NCBI GenBank assembly: GCA_035315065.1
Contig: DATFYM010000253.1
Coordinates: 1-64,000, forward strand
DNA length: 64,000 nt
Direction of reading: 5' to 3'
Source of the DNA: DATFYM01 sp035315065
Lineage (GTDB): Bacteria; Acidobacteriota; Terriglobia; UBA7540
Of this stretch, positions 1-9,215 are shown in pieces. A program made the position numbers and the translations under genes. Position 1 is the stretch's first letter. Every line of letters begins with the position of its first letter. The notes below the pieces were generated by a model. The model did not search any database. It was not told where the DNA came from and saw only the letters and a list, made by a program, of their open reading frames with translations.

Positions 1-1927
1 CGTGCGACTCCTTGTTGCCCTCGCGGATCCTGGCGACGTAGCGCGGCAGGGCGTGCGTCGCCTTGTCGTGCTGGTCCAGGTACTCGTCCAGGGGGGCGCC
101 GTAGCGGGTGACGCCCGCCCCGAGCTCCTCGAGCGCCGCCAGGGCCTCGACGATGCGGTCGATCTGCTGGGGCGAGAAGGCGTGGCGGTCGGAGAGCCGG
201 GTGAGGACCACGTCCTCGGACCCGAGCTCGAGGAGGATCCGGTTGAGCTCCTCGTCGTTGTCCACGTACTGCTCACGTTTCTTGCGCTTGATCCTGTAGA
301 GGGGCGGCTGGGCTATGTACACGTAGCCCCGGTCGAGCAGGCCGCGCATCTGGCGGTAGAGGAAGGTGAGCAGGAGCGTGCGGATGTGGGAGCCGTCCAC
401 GTCCGCGTCGGTCATGATGATCACCTTGCTGTAGCGCAGCTTGGTGGCGTCGAAATCTTCCTTGCCGATCCCGGTGCCGAGCGCCGTGATGAGGTTGCGG
501 ATTTCCTCGTGGCCGAGCATCTTGTCGAAGCGCGCCTTTTCCACATTGAGAATCTTGCCGCGCAGGGGCAGGATGGCCTGGTAGCGGCGGTCGCGTCCCT
601 GCTTGGCGGAGCCGCCGGCGGAATCGCCCTCCACCAGGAACAGTTCGCAGCGCTCCGGATCGCGTTCCTGGCAGTCAGCCAACTTGCCGGGCAGGCCGCC
701 GGAATCGAGGGCGCCCTTGCGGCGCGTCAACTCGCGGGCTTTGCGCGCGGCCTCGCGAGCGCGAGAGGCATCGATGGCCTTGGCGCATATCTTGCGACCC
801 ATGGCCGGGGTCTTTTCGAACGCGTCCATTAGCTTCTCGTAGACAAAGCTGGCCACCGTGCTCTGGATATCGCTGTTGAGCTTGCCCTTGGTCTGACCCT
901 CAAACTGAGGTTGCGGCAGCTTGACGCTGATCACCGCCACCAAGCCCTCTCGCACGTCCTCGCCTTGCAAGTTCTCCTTCATGTCCTTGAACAGGCCCTG
1001 ATTCTGCCCGAACTGGTTGATGGCGCGGGTGAGGGCGGAGCGAAAGCCGGAAAGGTGGGTGCCGCCATCCACGGTGTTGATATTGTTGGCAAAGGAGAAG
1101 ACCGTTTCGGCGTAACCGTCGTTATACTGAAGGGCAAACTCCATGGCGACGTCGTCCCGCTCCGCCTCGGCGTAGATGGGCGTGGCGTGCAACACTTCCT
1201 TGTTCTTATTGAGGTGCTTGACGAACTCAGAGATGCCCCCCGTGTAATGGAACTCCGCCTCCTTGTTGCTGCGCTCATCTTTGAGCCGGATGGTGAGGCC
1301 TTTGTTCAGAAACGAGAGTTCCCGCAGGCGCTGGGTCAGCGTGTCGTAATTGAAGTCGATGGATTCAAAGATGGTGGAATCGGGCCGGAATGTGATCTTG
1401 GTACCGAGGCGCTGCGTCTTACCGGCACGCTTCAAATCCGCCAGCGGCTTGCCGCGCTCGTAGGTTTGTTCCCAGGTGTAGCCGTCGCGCCAGATTTCAA
1501 GGTCGAGAGATTCGGAAAGGGCGTTAACCACCGAAACGCCGACTCCGTGGAGTCCGCCCGACACCTTGTAGCTCTTGGTGTCAAACTTGCCGCCGGCGTG
1601 CAGGACTGTCATCACCACTTCGGCGGCGGAGCGATTCTCCTCTTTGTGCAGGTCAACGGGGATGCCGCGCCCATTGTCCTCGACGGTGACCGAGTTATCA
1701 GAATGCACGGTGACGATGACGCGATCACAGAAGCCGGCCAGCGCCTCGTCCACCGAGTTGTCGACAACCTCCCAGACGAGGTGGTGCAATCCCAGCGCAC
1801 CCGTAGAGCCGATGTACATGGCCGGACGCTTGCGCACCGCTTCCATGCCTCCCAGCACCTTGATGCTGGTAGCATCGTACAACTCAGCCTCTGGTTTGTT
1901 GTTGTTGGGTACTTTCGATTCTTCCAC
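1..1927 (-). CDS. gyrB: DNA gyrase subunit B (partial, C-terminus beyond left edge)
   Basis: GyrB supplies the ATPase and TOPRIM half of DNA gyrase, which introduces negative supercoils in an A2B2 complex with GyrA. Reading the minus strand from 1927 gives 642 codons before the window edge. Visible motifs are the GHKL ATPase elements VVDNSVDEALAG, DNGRGIPVD and GGLHGVGVSVVNALS, then the TOPRIM elements LFLVEGDSAGGSAKQGRDR and MTDADVDGSHIRTLLL. I chose the GTG at 1925-1927 (VEESKVPNNNKPE); there is no ATG nearby in frame and the start is uncertain by several codons. It follows dnaN on the same strand, about 100 bases away across a heptamer repeat. No recF lies between dnaN and gyrB, although recF often sits there in bacteria. 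Confidence 0.96.
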   Translation of the reverse strand, partial: MEESKVPNNNKPEAELYDATSIKVLGGMEAVRKRPAMYIGSTGALGLHHLVWEVVDNSVDEALAGFCDRVIVTVHSDNSVTVEDNGRGIPVDLHKEENRSAAEVVMTVLHAGGKFDTKSYKVSGGLHGVGVSVVNALSESLDLEIWRDGYTWEQTYERGKPLADLKRAGKTQRLGTKITFRPDSTIFESIDFNYDTLTQRLRELSFLNKGLTIRLKDERSNKEAEFHYTGGISEFVKHLNKNKEVLHATPIYAEAERDDVAMEFALQYNDGYAETVFSFANNINTVDGGTHLSGFRSALTRAINQFGQNQGLFKDMKENLQGEDVREGLVAVISVKLPQPQFEGQTKGKLNSDIQSTVASFVYEKLMDAFEKTPAMGRKICAKAIDASRAREAARKARELTRRKGALDSGGLPGKLADCQERDPERCELFLVEGDSAGGSAKQGRDRRYQAILPLRGKILNVEKARFDKMLGHEEIRNLITALGTGIGKEDFDATKLRYSKVIIMTDADVDGSHIRTLLLTFLYRQMRGLLDRGYVYIAQPPLYRIKRKKREQYVDNDEELNRILLELGSEDVVLTRLSDRHAFSPQQIDRIVEALAALEELGAGVTRYGAPLDEYLDQHDKATHALPRYVARIREGNKESH

Positions 1928-1950
1928 TCTTTCCAGTTTACCTTCCCGCG

Positions 1951-2020
1951 GGTAGAGGGTAGACGAAATAAGGGGAAACAGGGCTCTTCCCTGTCTACTG
2001 TATACCGTCTACTGTCTACC
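1951..2020. repeat. Heptamer repeat hairpin (GTCTACT type)
   Basis: The left arm has two 7-bp units, GGTAGAG and GGTAGAC, from 1951. The right arm has four strict 7-bp units from 1993 to 2020: GTCTACT, GTATACC, GTCTACT, GTCTACC. The arms are complementary and enclose about 28 bases. The element fills the gap between dnaN and gyrB. It belongs to the window-wide period-7 family described in the findings. Confidence 0.85.
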
Positions 2021-2027
2021 TGCTTCT

Positions 2028-3152
2028 TCAGATCCGCATCGGCATGACCACGTATCGATACTGATACGTGTCCTCATCAATGGGGCGGAGTTGGCCGGCG
2101 CTCTGCTCGTCCTTGAGTTCGAGGCGCACCTTGCTAATCGACCCGAGGACCCCCAGGAAATCCAGGAGATACTGGTAATTAAAGCCTATCTGCATCGGGT
2201 CGCCCGCGTATTGGGCGTCGAGCGCCTCGTTGGCCTCACCGTACTCAGCGCTCTGGCAAAAGATCTCCAGTCGCCCCGCATCCACTTGCAGCCGAATGGA
2301 GTGCGAGCGCTCGTCCGACAGCAGCGCCACACGACGGATCGCCGATGTCAATAATTCGCGGTCTAACTCCACAAACTTCTTGTTATCGCGCGGCAGGACC
2401 GCCTCATAGTTCGGGAACTGGCCGCTGAGCATTCTCGAGAGGAGCAAACGATCTCCCACGGTAAAGAAAAGGTGGGTCTCATCTTTTGAGAATTCTACCA
2501 AGGTGTCGTCCTTCGCGTCCGAAAGGAGCGGGCGCAATCCGCCCATGGCTTTCCGGGGAATCAAGACGCGCAACTCATTCGACAGCCCCGAGACCTCCAA
2601 CTTGCGCTCGACGAGGGCAAGGCGGTGGCCGTCCGTCGCTACCATGGTCACGCTTTCGGGCTTCAGCACCAGAAGGGCGCCATTTAAGGTGTAGCGTGTT
2701 TCTTCGCTGGAAATAGCAAAGATGGTCCGGTCGATCAGCGTGGCAAACGCCTGGGCGGGAATGGCAGCGATGGGCTTCGCGGGCGCAGCCAAAACCGGGA
2801 AAGTGTCTTGGGCCATTCCCACCAGCTTGAAAGACGATCGCTCGCACGTGATCTGGACCCAATGATTTTCGAGGGCCTTAAACTTGACCTCAACCTCAGG
2901 CCCATCAGGTAAAGCCCGGACGATCTCCAGTAGCCGCTTGGCAGGAACGGCTCCCGCGCCTGGCGTTTTCACATTGGCGGGACATTGGCTGCGCATACCA
3001 AGTTCCAGGTCAGTCGCGCTGATCCGCAGGCCGGAATCTACCGTCTCAACCAGGATGTTGGAAAGGATCGGGATCGTAGCCTTCCTTTCCACCACACCCT
3101 GGGCGCGTTCGAGTTCTTTGAGCAGCACCGACTTCTGAGTAGAGAATTCCAT
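2028..3152 (-). CDS. dnaN: DNA polymerase III beta sliding clamp
   Basis: The clamp is a ring-shaped homodimer that tethers the replicative polymerase to DNA. The 374-residue protein has the usual family length and starts MEFSTQKSVLLKELERAQGV, with the typical N-terminal segment ATIPILSNILVE. The first domain carries ISATDLELGM and the C-terminus ends QYRYVVMPMRI, matching the canonical terminal motif PMRI/PMRL. The gene lies 205 bases downstream of dnaA on the same strand, the classic dnaA-dnaN order, and is followed by gyrB. The ATG at 3152 is the only plausible start. Confidence 0.97.
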   Translation of the reverse strand: MEFSTQKSVLLKELERAQGVVERKATIPILSNILVETVDSGLRISATDLELGMRSQCPANVKTPGAGAVPAKRLLEIVRALPDGPEVEVKFKALENHWVQITCERSSFKLVGMAQDTFPVLAAPAKPIAAIPAQAFATLIDRTIFAISSEETRYTLNGALLVLKPESVTMVATDGHRLALVERKLEVSGLSNELRVLIPRKAMGGLRPLLSDAKDDTLVEFSKDETHLFFTVGDRLLLSRMLSGQFPNYEAVLPRDNKKFVELDRELLTSAIRRVALLSDERSHSIRLQVDAGRLEIFCQSAEYGEANEALDAQYAGDPMQIGFNYQYLLDFLGVLGSISKVRLELKDEQSAGQLRPIDEDTYQYRYVVMPMRI

Positions 3153-3357
3153 ATACCTATTTTCCTATAAGACTTCTTCTAGTAGTAGTGGGTGTGGATT
3201 TGTGGAAAAACACCCAACTCATTCAGTACACATCGATGTCCTGTTTTGTCTTCCGGCGACATATTCACAACTCGTGTTGCTGGATGTGGACGCCGAGGGA
3301 CATGCGCCAAATTTGCAACCACTGCTCGGCATGAGGCCCCCAAAGAGCGTGCCAACT
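3153..3357. other. dnaA-dnaN intergenic region, candidate oriC part
   Basis: This gap holds several near-matches to the DnaA box TGTGGATAA: TGTGGATTT at 3193-3201, TGTGGAAAA at 3201-3209 (8 of 9), the opposite-strand form ATATTCACA at 3261-3269, and TGTGGACGC from 3285. An AT-rich stretch lies at about 3150-3180. In many bacteria oriC lies in the dnaA-dnaN gap, so this is a reasonable candidate. No perfect box is present and strand asymmetry could not be computed. Confidence 0.4.
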
Positions 3358-4674
3358 TCAGTTCAGTTCGCCGATTAGCTTGTGAATAATTCTGTCGATA
3401 TCCTTGTTAGTTTTTCGCAACTCGGCGATTTTTCGGATACCGTGGAGGGCCGTTGTGTGATGCTTACCTCCAAATTCCTTTCCGATTTGTGGAAGCGACG
3501 ATGGGGTCAACTCTTTTGCCAGATACATGGCGACCTGCCTAGGATATGCAACCGCATGGCTGTTAGTCTTCGATCTTAACTGCGAGGGGCTCAACTTGAA
3601 CTCCTGGCAGACGACACGCAGGATGTTCTCGATGGAGACGCGCCGCTCATCAAGGTCCACCACCGCCTTCAGAACGTGCTGCGCTGTTTCCAGGGAAATA
3701 GGTGCGCCGGTGAGCGACGAGTAAGCGATGAGCTGGATCAAAGCGCCTTCGAGGTCGCGAATGCTGGCCTTCATCTTGCTAGCAATGAAGGAGCACACGT
3801 TATCGGGCAACGTTTGACCCTCATCGGCTGCCTTCCTGGCCAGGATGGCCATTCGGGTTTCAAGGTCCGGAGGCTGAAGGTCGGCCGTCAAACCCCAGGC
3901 GAAGCGGGAGCGCAATCGCTCTTCCAGTTGGCGAATGTCTTTGGGAGCACAATCGCTCGATATCACCACCTGCTTCTGCGCTTCATAGAGGGCATTGAAA
4001 GTGTGGAAGAATTCTTCTTGAGTACGTTCTTTACCGACAATGAACTGGATATCGTCCATCAACAGGACGTCGACACCGCGGTACTTGTCACGGAGGGAGA
4101 TCATGCGGTCGAAGCGCAAGGAATTGACCACCTCGTTGGTGAAACCCTCCGAGGAGACGTAAGCAAGCCGTTTCTCCCTCCACTGGCTCTTGATCCTGTG
4201 GCCGATGGCATGCATGAGGTGGGTCTTCCCCAGTCCCACACCGCCGTAGAGGAAAAGAGGGTTGTAGGCCTTGGACGGTTGCTCGGCCACTGCCATGGCA
4301 GCGGCGCGCGCAAACTGGTTGCAGGAGCCCACCACGAAAGAGTCAAAGGTGTACTTTGGTATCAGTTGGTGCGCGGCGGAATCGAAGTCAAACTTGGCTT
4401 GCAAGGATTGCTTCCCCTCACGTTCCGAAATCCGCTTCTCTGGCGGCGCTTCAAAGACGATGTTGTGAAAGGAGGACCCTAAAGAGTCCAGGGCCTCGCG
4501 GATCAGCGGCCCGTAGTTCTCCCGAATCCAGTCGTCAAATTCCTTGCTGGGTACGCGAACGTAAAGAGTATCGCCATTCGCGTGACTCAACCGCGTCGGG
4601 CGCAGCCACGTCTGGTAGCTCTGGGAGTTGACTCTGCTCTTGAGATAGCTCAGGACCTTTTGCCAGGCGTTCAT
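3358..4674 (-). CDS. dnaA: Chromosomal replication initiator protein DnaA
   Basis: DnaA binds DnaA boxes at oriC, melts the origin and loads the helicase. The 438-residue protein begins MNAWQKVLSYLKSRVNSQSY, a typical domain I. AAA+ Walker A is GGVGLGKT (about residues 144-151) and Walker B is VLLMDD (about 203-208). The C-terminal domain carries the DnaA-box-binding signature around GKEFGGKHHTTALHGIRKI. I prefer the ATG at 4674, which has GAGGG a few bases upstream; the longer reading from 4740 has no ribosome-binding site. The likely promoter has an extended -10 at 4893-4901. The gene heads a dnaA-dnaN-gyrB series. Confidence 0.97.
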   Translation of the reverse strand: MNAWQKVLSYLKSRVNSQSYQTWLRPTRLSHANGDTLYVRVPSKEFDDWIRENYGPLIREALDSLGSSFHNIVFEAPPEKRISEREGKQSLQAKFDFDSAAHQLIPKYTFDSFVVGSCNQFARAAAMAVAEQPSKAYNPLFLYGGVGLGKTHLMHAIGHRIKSQWREKRLAYVSSEGFTNEVVNSLRFDRMISLRDKYRGVDVLLMDDIQFIVGKERTQEEFFHTFNALYEAQKQVVISSDCAPKDIRQLEERLRSRFAWGLTADLQPPDLETRMAILARKAADEGQTLPDNVCSFIASKMKASIRDLEGALIQLIAYSSLTGAPISLETAQHVLKAVVDLDERRVSIENILRVVCQEFKLSPSQLRSKTNSHAVAYPRQVAMYLAKELTPSSLPQIGKEFGGKHHTTALHGIRKIAELRKTNKDIDRIIHKLIGELN

Positions 4675-5067
4675 GGTGCCCTCGGAGACAAACGGACCGG
4701 TCTCCCCCGCGACGAACATGTGGGGCGTCTGAGAAGCCATACCGTATGGAATGCTCGTTCTGAAGAGTGGTCACCGCGGTCCAGCACGAGACCGGAGCTA
4801 CCCCGAAAAAATGCCTTCTCCCCTGTTTCTCAACTGTGCTAAGGCTAAATGAAGAGGTCCAGCAAAATCCATATCATCCAACCAACCCAATCATTATATC
4901 ACACCGCAACCGCGTGAAAGATTAATTCACAGCAGAGAGACGTAGAGATGCGAAAAAAAAGACCAATTTTCAGAATGACGGACGATGAGCCAAGGTTGTG
5001 TTCCATCAAGGTTCGTTCGGCGCCTTCTCCGTACTCCTCTGTCTTCTGGGTCGAAGAAACCGATGCG
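4675..5067. other. dnaA upstream region
   Basis: This stretch of about 390 bases lies between dnaA and the amidohydrolase stop and has no convincing gene. It includes an AT-rich tract at 4865-4935, DnaA-box-like strings such as TTAATTCACA near 4922-4931, and the dnaA promoter. It could form the second half of a bipartite origin, but that is inference. Confidence 0.4.
4893..4901 (-). promoter_or_regulatory. Probable dnaA promoter, extended -10
   Basis: On the minus strand the string TGATATAAT contains a perfect TATAAT (4893-4898) preceded by TG and one base (4899-4901), the extended -10 form. A -35 match 17 bases further upstream (CTTTCA) is weak, as is usual for extended -10 promoters. It lies about 220 bases upstream of the chosen dnaA start. 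Confidence 0.5.
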
Positions 5068-6390
5068 TCACTTAAGCTCGTTCTTCACCACCTCACCGCC
5101 TTTCATCACGAACTTCACGCGCTCGAGTTCGGTAACGTCGGCGAGCGGATCGCCCGCGACCGCCACCAGATCGGCGTACTTGCCTTTTTCGATGGAGCCC
5201 AGGCGGTCCTGCCAGCTCATCAACTCTGCCGCTCTCACTGTAGCGGCCTGGATGGCGGCCGTCGGCGTCATCCCGAACCGAACCATGTAGGTGAACTCTT
5301 TGGCCTGAGTGCCGTGCGGGAAGGGTCCGGCGTCGGTGCCGAAGGCGATCTTCACCCCTGCCGTCACCGCTTTGCGAAAGCTTACCTCGTGGATGCGGGC
5401 GCGGCTGGTCTTGCCGCCCGTGGCGGCGAGGTCCTCCTCCGGCTCGAACTCGTAGACATAAAGCGTCGGCACCAGCCAGATGCCCTTGGCGATCATCCTG
5501 GAGATCTCCTCCTCGTGCAAATCGAGGCCGTGCTCGATCGAATCGACTCCTGCCTCGATGCAGTTGTCGAGCCCCGGTCCGCCGTAGGCGTGGCAGGCTA
5601 CCTTCACGCCTTCGCGGTGGGCTTCATCTACGATGGCCAGTTCCTCCGGCAACGTAAAGGTGGGTGTGGCGACCATCTTCCCGTCCGGCGTCCAGTGGAA
5701 GTGGTGTGTCGTGTAGATCTTGATCAGATTGGCGCCGTGGCTGATCTGTTCTCGCACAGCCTTGCGAGCCGCGTCGGGGCCATCGACGATTTCGACCCCT
5801 TTGGGGACCTCGACCTCGGGCGAGTAGCCTTCGAGAGGGTACCCGCCCGTGGTCGACAGCGCGCGCGTCGCGACCTGAAGCCGGGGGCCGGGAATAAGAC
5901 CGCGGTTGATGGCGTCGCGCACGTCCACATCGCTGTACATCGCGCCTTCCGTCTCCACGTCGCGCAGCGCGGTGAACCCGGCTTCGAGATCTTTCCTGGC
6001 GTTCACCACCGCTTCAATGGTGCGGTACTGCCAGGATTCTTTGAGGAGTTGCTCTTCGTAGCGCCCGTGCGATTCGCCGGTGAGGAAGATGTGAGTATGA
6101 GCGTCGATCAACCCAGGCAGCACCGTGGCATGGCTGAGGTCGATCACCTCAGCGCCCGCAGGGATGCTTATATCTGCCGCGGGGCCGACTTCCTCGATCC
6201 TGTCGCCGCGAGCGACGATCACCTGGTCTGCCATCATCCGGCCGCTGTTGCTGTCGAACATGCGGCCGGCGCGAATCGCGACCACGCGGTTGTTGGCGGG
6301 CCTTTCCGGCGGCCGCTCGGCGCCGAATTGGCCCACGGCAGGCCGTGCCAGCATCGAAACGAGCACCAGAGCGATGATCGCCATTAGCAT
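5068..6390 (-). CDS. Secreted imidazolonepropionase-like amidohydrolase
   Basis: This 440-residue protein belongs to the metal-dependent amidohydrolase superfamily, in the branch often annotated as Xaa-Pro dipeptidase or imidazolonepropionase-like. The N-terminus MLMAIIALVLVSMLARPAVG is a signal peptide, so the enzyme probably acts outside the cytoplasm. The first metal motif is LPGLIDAHTHIF, the second metal histidines are in VACHAYGG and SIEHGLDL, and the metal aspartate is in FGTDAGPFPHG. The C-terminus closes with SIEKGKYADLVAVAGDPL, the composite beta-sandwich signature. The substrate cannot be read from sequence. A good AAGGAGG lies about 21 bases upstream of the chosen ATG, which is too far, so the start could be a few codons earlier. 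Confidence 0.9.
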   Translation of the reverse strand: MLMAIIALVLVSMLARPAVGQFGAERPPERPANNRVVAIRAGRMFDSNSGRMMADQVIVARGDRIEEVGPAADISIPAGAEVIDLSHATVLPGLIDAHTHIFLTGESHGRYEEQLLKESWQYRTIEAVVNARKDLEAGFTALRDVETEGAMYSDVDVRDAINRGLIPGPRLQVATRALSTTGGYPLEGYSPEVEVPKGVEIVDGPDAARKAVREQISHGANLIKIYTTHHFHWTPDGKMVATPTFTLPEELAIVDEAHREGVKVACHAYGGPGLDNCIEAGVDSIEHGLDLHEEEISRMIAKGIWLVPTLYVYEFEPEEDLAATGGKTSRARIHEVSFRKAVTAGVKIAFGTDAGPFPHGTQAKEFTYMVRFGMTPTAAIQAATVRAAELMSWQDRLGSIEKGKYADLVAVAGDPLADVTELERVKFVMKGGEVVKNELK

Positions 6391-6601
6391 GGGTTGATGT
6401 GAGATGCGGCCTCCTTTGGGGAACGTCGCCTAAAGTACTGCTAAGAAGACGGGGAGTCAAGTGCGTTTTAGGGTGTAGAAAAAGCGGTTACTTATCGACG
6501 GGGATATTGCCAGCCACTTGAATTGCTTGGAGGTCGAACCTGGCGTATGATACTGATTCGCCACGGTAAGTGGAAACTTTATTGAAGAGTTAAGGAGAAA
6601 C

Positions 6602-7018
6602 ATGCAGAAGAATGATCGTGGGATCGCGACAACGGGGATTATTGGAGCCATCGCCGTGGTGGCTCTGCTCCTGGCCGCTATCGCTCTGTATCACAGCTTC
6701 AACACGGGAAGCGAAAAAGTGAAGTTCGATACGCCCTATCAGGCGGTCCTGCTCACCAACGGTTCCGTCTACTTCGGCAAGCTGGAAGGCTACGGCACCA
6801 AGTCCCCGGTGCTGCGCGACGTCTATTACGTGCAAAGCGGGACCGACCCGGAGACCAAACAACAGAAGAGTGTTCTGGTCCACCGGGGTAAGGAGCTGCA
6901 CGAGCCGGACCGGATGTACCTGAACCCGACGCACATCATCCTGGTGGAACCAGTGGGCATCAACTCCAAGGTGGCGGGACTGATCCAGCAGGACAAGAGC
7001 AAGCAGGCGCAACCCTAG
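6602..7018 (+). CDS. Small membrane-anchored hypothetical protein
   Basis: This 138-residue protein has a single hydrophobic segment at about residues 9-31 (GIIGAIAVVALLLAAIALYH) after a short charged N-terminus, then a soluble domain of about 100 residues. That topology suggests one membrane anchor with the rest outside the cytoplasm. The soluble part contains PYQAVLLTNGSVYFGKLEGY and ends in a Lys/Gln-rich tail. A clear AAGGAG sits 5 bases before the ATG. It is divergent from the amidohydrolase and faces the acyl-CoA dehydrogenase. I do not recognise a named family, and no catalytic motif is visible. Confidence 0.8.
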   Translation: MQKNDRGIATTGIIGAIAVVALLLAAIALYHSFNTGSEKVKFDTPYQAVLLTNGSVYFGKLEGYGTKSPVLRDVYYVQSGTDPETKQQKSVLVHRGKELHEPDRMYLNPTHIILVEPVGINSKVAGLIQQDKSKQAQP

Positions 7019-7129
7019 CTGTGCGACCTTGCGGGGGATGGACGGTTGGAGGACGGAACGGTGACCTCCTTCCGGCGTCACTAAAGACTCTACATAACTA
7101 GCTACCTCAGAGACCGCGACCGTTCGCTT

Positions 7130-8299
7130 TTACGCGTAGGCTTGGACTCCTGTCACCCGCTCGCCGATGATGAGCGTGTGGATGTTGTGCGTGCCCTCGT
7201 AAGTGAATACCGACTCGAGGTTGCACAAGTGGCGAAAAATGGGGTACTCGTCGGCGACGCCGTTCGCTCCCAAAATGTCCCGTGCGGCTCGGGCCGTCTG
7301 GAGCGCCATGGCCACGTTGTTCCGCTTCAGCATGGAGATGTGGGCGAAGTCGGCGCGGGCCCGATCCTTGAGCCGGCCCACCTGCAGAGCCAGCAACTGC
7401 GCCTTGGTAATCTCGGTGATCATATCCGCGAACCGGGCCTGCACCAACTGGTGACCGGCGATGGGTTTGTCGCCGAACTGCTTGCGCACCTTGGCATACT
7501 CCAGCGCCTCGTGGTAGCAGGCCATCGCGGCGCCGATGGCGCCCCAGCCGATGCCGTACCGCGCCTGGGTGAGGCAACTGAGTGGCGCCTTCAAGCCCAG
7601 CGCGCCGGGCAGCATGGAGGTGGCCGGCACCCGGACGTCGGCGAGTGACAGGGTGCTGGTGACCGAGGCCCGCAGCGACCACTTGCCCTTGATGTCCTTG
7701 GCAGTGTAGCCTGGCGTGCCCTTCTCCACCAGGAAGCCGCGGAAGCCATCGTCGGTGCGCGCCCACACCACGGCCACGTCGGCGATGGTGCCGGACGTGA
7801 TCCAGGCTTTCTCGCCGTTGAGGACGTAGTCGCCGCCGTCTTTAACCGCACGTGTGCGCATGCCGCCGGGGTTAGAGCCAAAGTCGGGTTCCGTGAGTCC
7901 GTAGCACCCCACTGCCTGGCCCGATTGCAGCGCTGGGAGCCAGCGCTGCTTCTGCTCTTCCGAGCCGAACTCCTTGATGGGGTACATCACCAGCGCCCCT
8001 TGTACGGAGACGAAGCTCCGCAGGCCGCTATCACCGCGCTCGAGTTCCTGCATGATGAGTCCATATTCGACGTTCGACATGCCTGCGCACCCGTAGCCTT
8101 CCATGTTGGCGCCGAAGAAGCCCAACTTCGCCATCAACGGCACCAGATGCATTGGGAACTTGCCTTCGCGGTTCCACTCCTCGATGTGGGGAATGATCTC
8201 CTTCTCCACAAACTCGCGCACCGTCTGGCGCACAAGCTTCTCCTGGTCGCTGAAGAGCCCGTCGATCTCCATGTAATCGACGCCGCGAAATGCAAACAT
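7130..8299 (-). CDS. Acyl-CoA dehydrogenase, glutaryl-CoA dehydrogenase-like
   Basis: This 389-residue FAD-dependent acyl-CoA dehydrogenase has the N-terminal, middle and C-terminal domains in order. Middle-domain FAD-binding text includes CYGLTEPDFGSNPGGM and KAWITSGTIADVAVVWAR. Near the C-terminus FTYEGTHNIHTLIIGERVTG places the catalytic glutamate in the YEGTH motif typical of glutaryl-CoA dehydrogenase, which also decarboxylates its substrate in lysine and tryptophan degradation. Substrate choice remains inference. The ATG at 8299 follows GAGGGAGG at good spacing. No partner electron-transfer flavoprotein gene is in the window. Confidence 0.92.
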   Translation of the reverse strand: MFAFRGVDYMEIDGLFSDQEKLVRQTVREFVEKEIIPHIEEWNREGKFPMHLVPLMAKLGFFGANMEGYGCAGMSNVEYGLIMQELERGDSGLRSFVSVQGALVMYPIKEFGSEEQKQRWLPALQSGQAVGCYGLTEPDFGSNPGGMRTRAVKDGGDYVLNGEKAWITSGTIADVAVVWARTDDGFRGFLVEKGTPGYTAKDIKGKWSLRASVTSTLSLADVRVPATSMLPGALGLKAPLSCLTQARYGIGWGAIGAAMACYHEALEYAKVRKQFGDKPIAGHQLVQARFADMITEITKAQLLALQVGRLKDRARADFAHISMLKRNNVAMALQTARAARDILGANGVADEYPIFRHLCNLESVFTYEGTHNIHTLIIGERVTGVQAYA

Positions 8300-8414
8300 A
8301 GTGCCTCCCTCAAGCTCGTGCCATTCGACCGCCGCCCCTCGGGTTTAATTCATTTCATTGTAGCCCGTCCGTCGTCCTGGGAGTGCGACATTAACCACTG
8401 GCGGGCCCGCAGGG

Positions 8415-9215
8415 TCACGGTTGCTTGCGACTGACCTTCTGGATGGAACGCGCGCGGCCCGTCTCTGGATCCACTTCGATCAGGACGGCGGCAAGCCGGA
8501 CGTCGTTCTTGCCCACCTCATAGCGCGCCGGCATCTGAGTGAGGAATTTTCGGAGCACCGCTTCCTTGTCCATGCCGATGACGGAATCGTATGGGCCGGT
8601 CATGCCGAGGTCGGTGATATAGGCCGTGCCGCCGGGCAACACGGTCTCGTCGGCAGTGGGGACGTGAGTGTGCGTTCCCACGATGGCGGTGACGCGCCCG
8701 TCCAGATACCAGCCCATGGCGATCTTTTCCGAAGTGGCTTCGGCGTGCAGGTCGAGGATGCGCACCTTCACTTCGGGAGGAATGGAGGCTAGCAACGCTT
8801 CGACGGTGCGGAAAGGGCAATCGAGCGTCGGCATGAACACGCGGCCCTGCACGTTGAGTACGGCGTAGTCGACGCCCAGGCCCGTCTTGCCGATATAGAG
8901 GCCGCGGCCGGGCGCGGCGGGGGGATAGTTTGCAGGCCGCAGCAGACGCCCGTCGGGATGCTCAGCCAAGTAGGGAATGATCTCCTTCTTGTCGAAGATG
9001 TGATTACCAGAAGTCAGAACGGCGATCCCCGTGCCAAGTAATTCCTCCACTAGGGCCGGGGTGATGCCCACGCCCGCCGCCGCGTTCTCGCCGTTGGCCA
9101 GCACCAAGTCAACGGCGTGCTCGGCCACCAGCCCGGGCAGAGTTTCCTTCACGATTCGCCGGCCGGGGTGGCCCACGATGTCGCCGATGAACAGAATGCG
9201 AATAGCGCCCACCAT
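8415..9215 (-). CDS. ymdB: YmdB-family metallophosphoesterase (TIGR00282)
   Basis: This 266-residue protein matches the YmdB family of calcineurin-like phosphoesterases; B. subtilis YmdB hydrolyses cyclic nucleotides in vitro and influences biofilm versus motility choice. Metal-binding motifs are IRILFIGDIVGHPGRR, LVLANGENAAAG, LTSGNHIFDKKEI, ILDLHAEATSEK and VGTHTHVPTADE. An open frame runs upstream to 9323, but it crosses a heptamer repeat. I place the start at the ATG at 9215, just before the first motif, with GAAGG very close to it. The gene follows zapA in the same direction. Confidence 0.9.
   Translation of the reverse strand: MVGAIRILFIGDIVGHPGRRIVKETLPGLVAEHAVDLVLANGENAAAGVGITPALVEELLGTGIAVLTSGNHIFDKKEIIPYLAEHPDGRLLRPANYPPAAPGRGLYIGKTGLGVDYAVLNVQGRVFMPTLDCPFRTVEALLASIPPEVKVRILDLHAEATSEKIAMGWYLDGRVTAIVGTHTHVPTADETVLPGGTAYITDLGMTGPYDSVIGMDKEAVLRKFLTQMPARYEVGKNDVRLAAVLIEVDPETGRARSIQKVSRKQP

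Noticed and set aside
2..2047. Long plus-strand open frames opposite gyrB
   Set aside because: They lie antisense to gyrB, whose conserved motifs are clear on the minus strand, and have shadow-type composition.
4948..6387. 479-codon plus-strand frame
   Set aside because: Antisense to the amidohydrolase with its signal peptide and metal motifs; His/Asp/Val-rich shadow composition.
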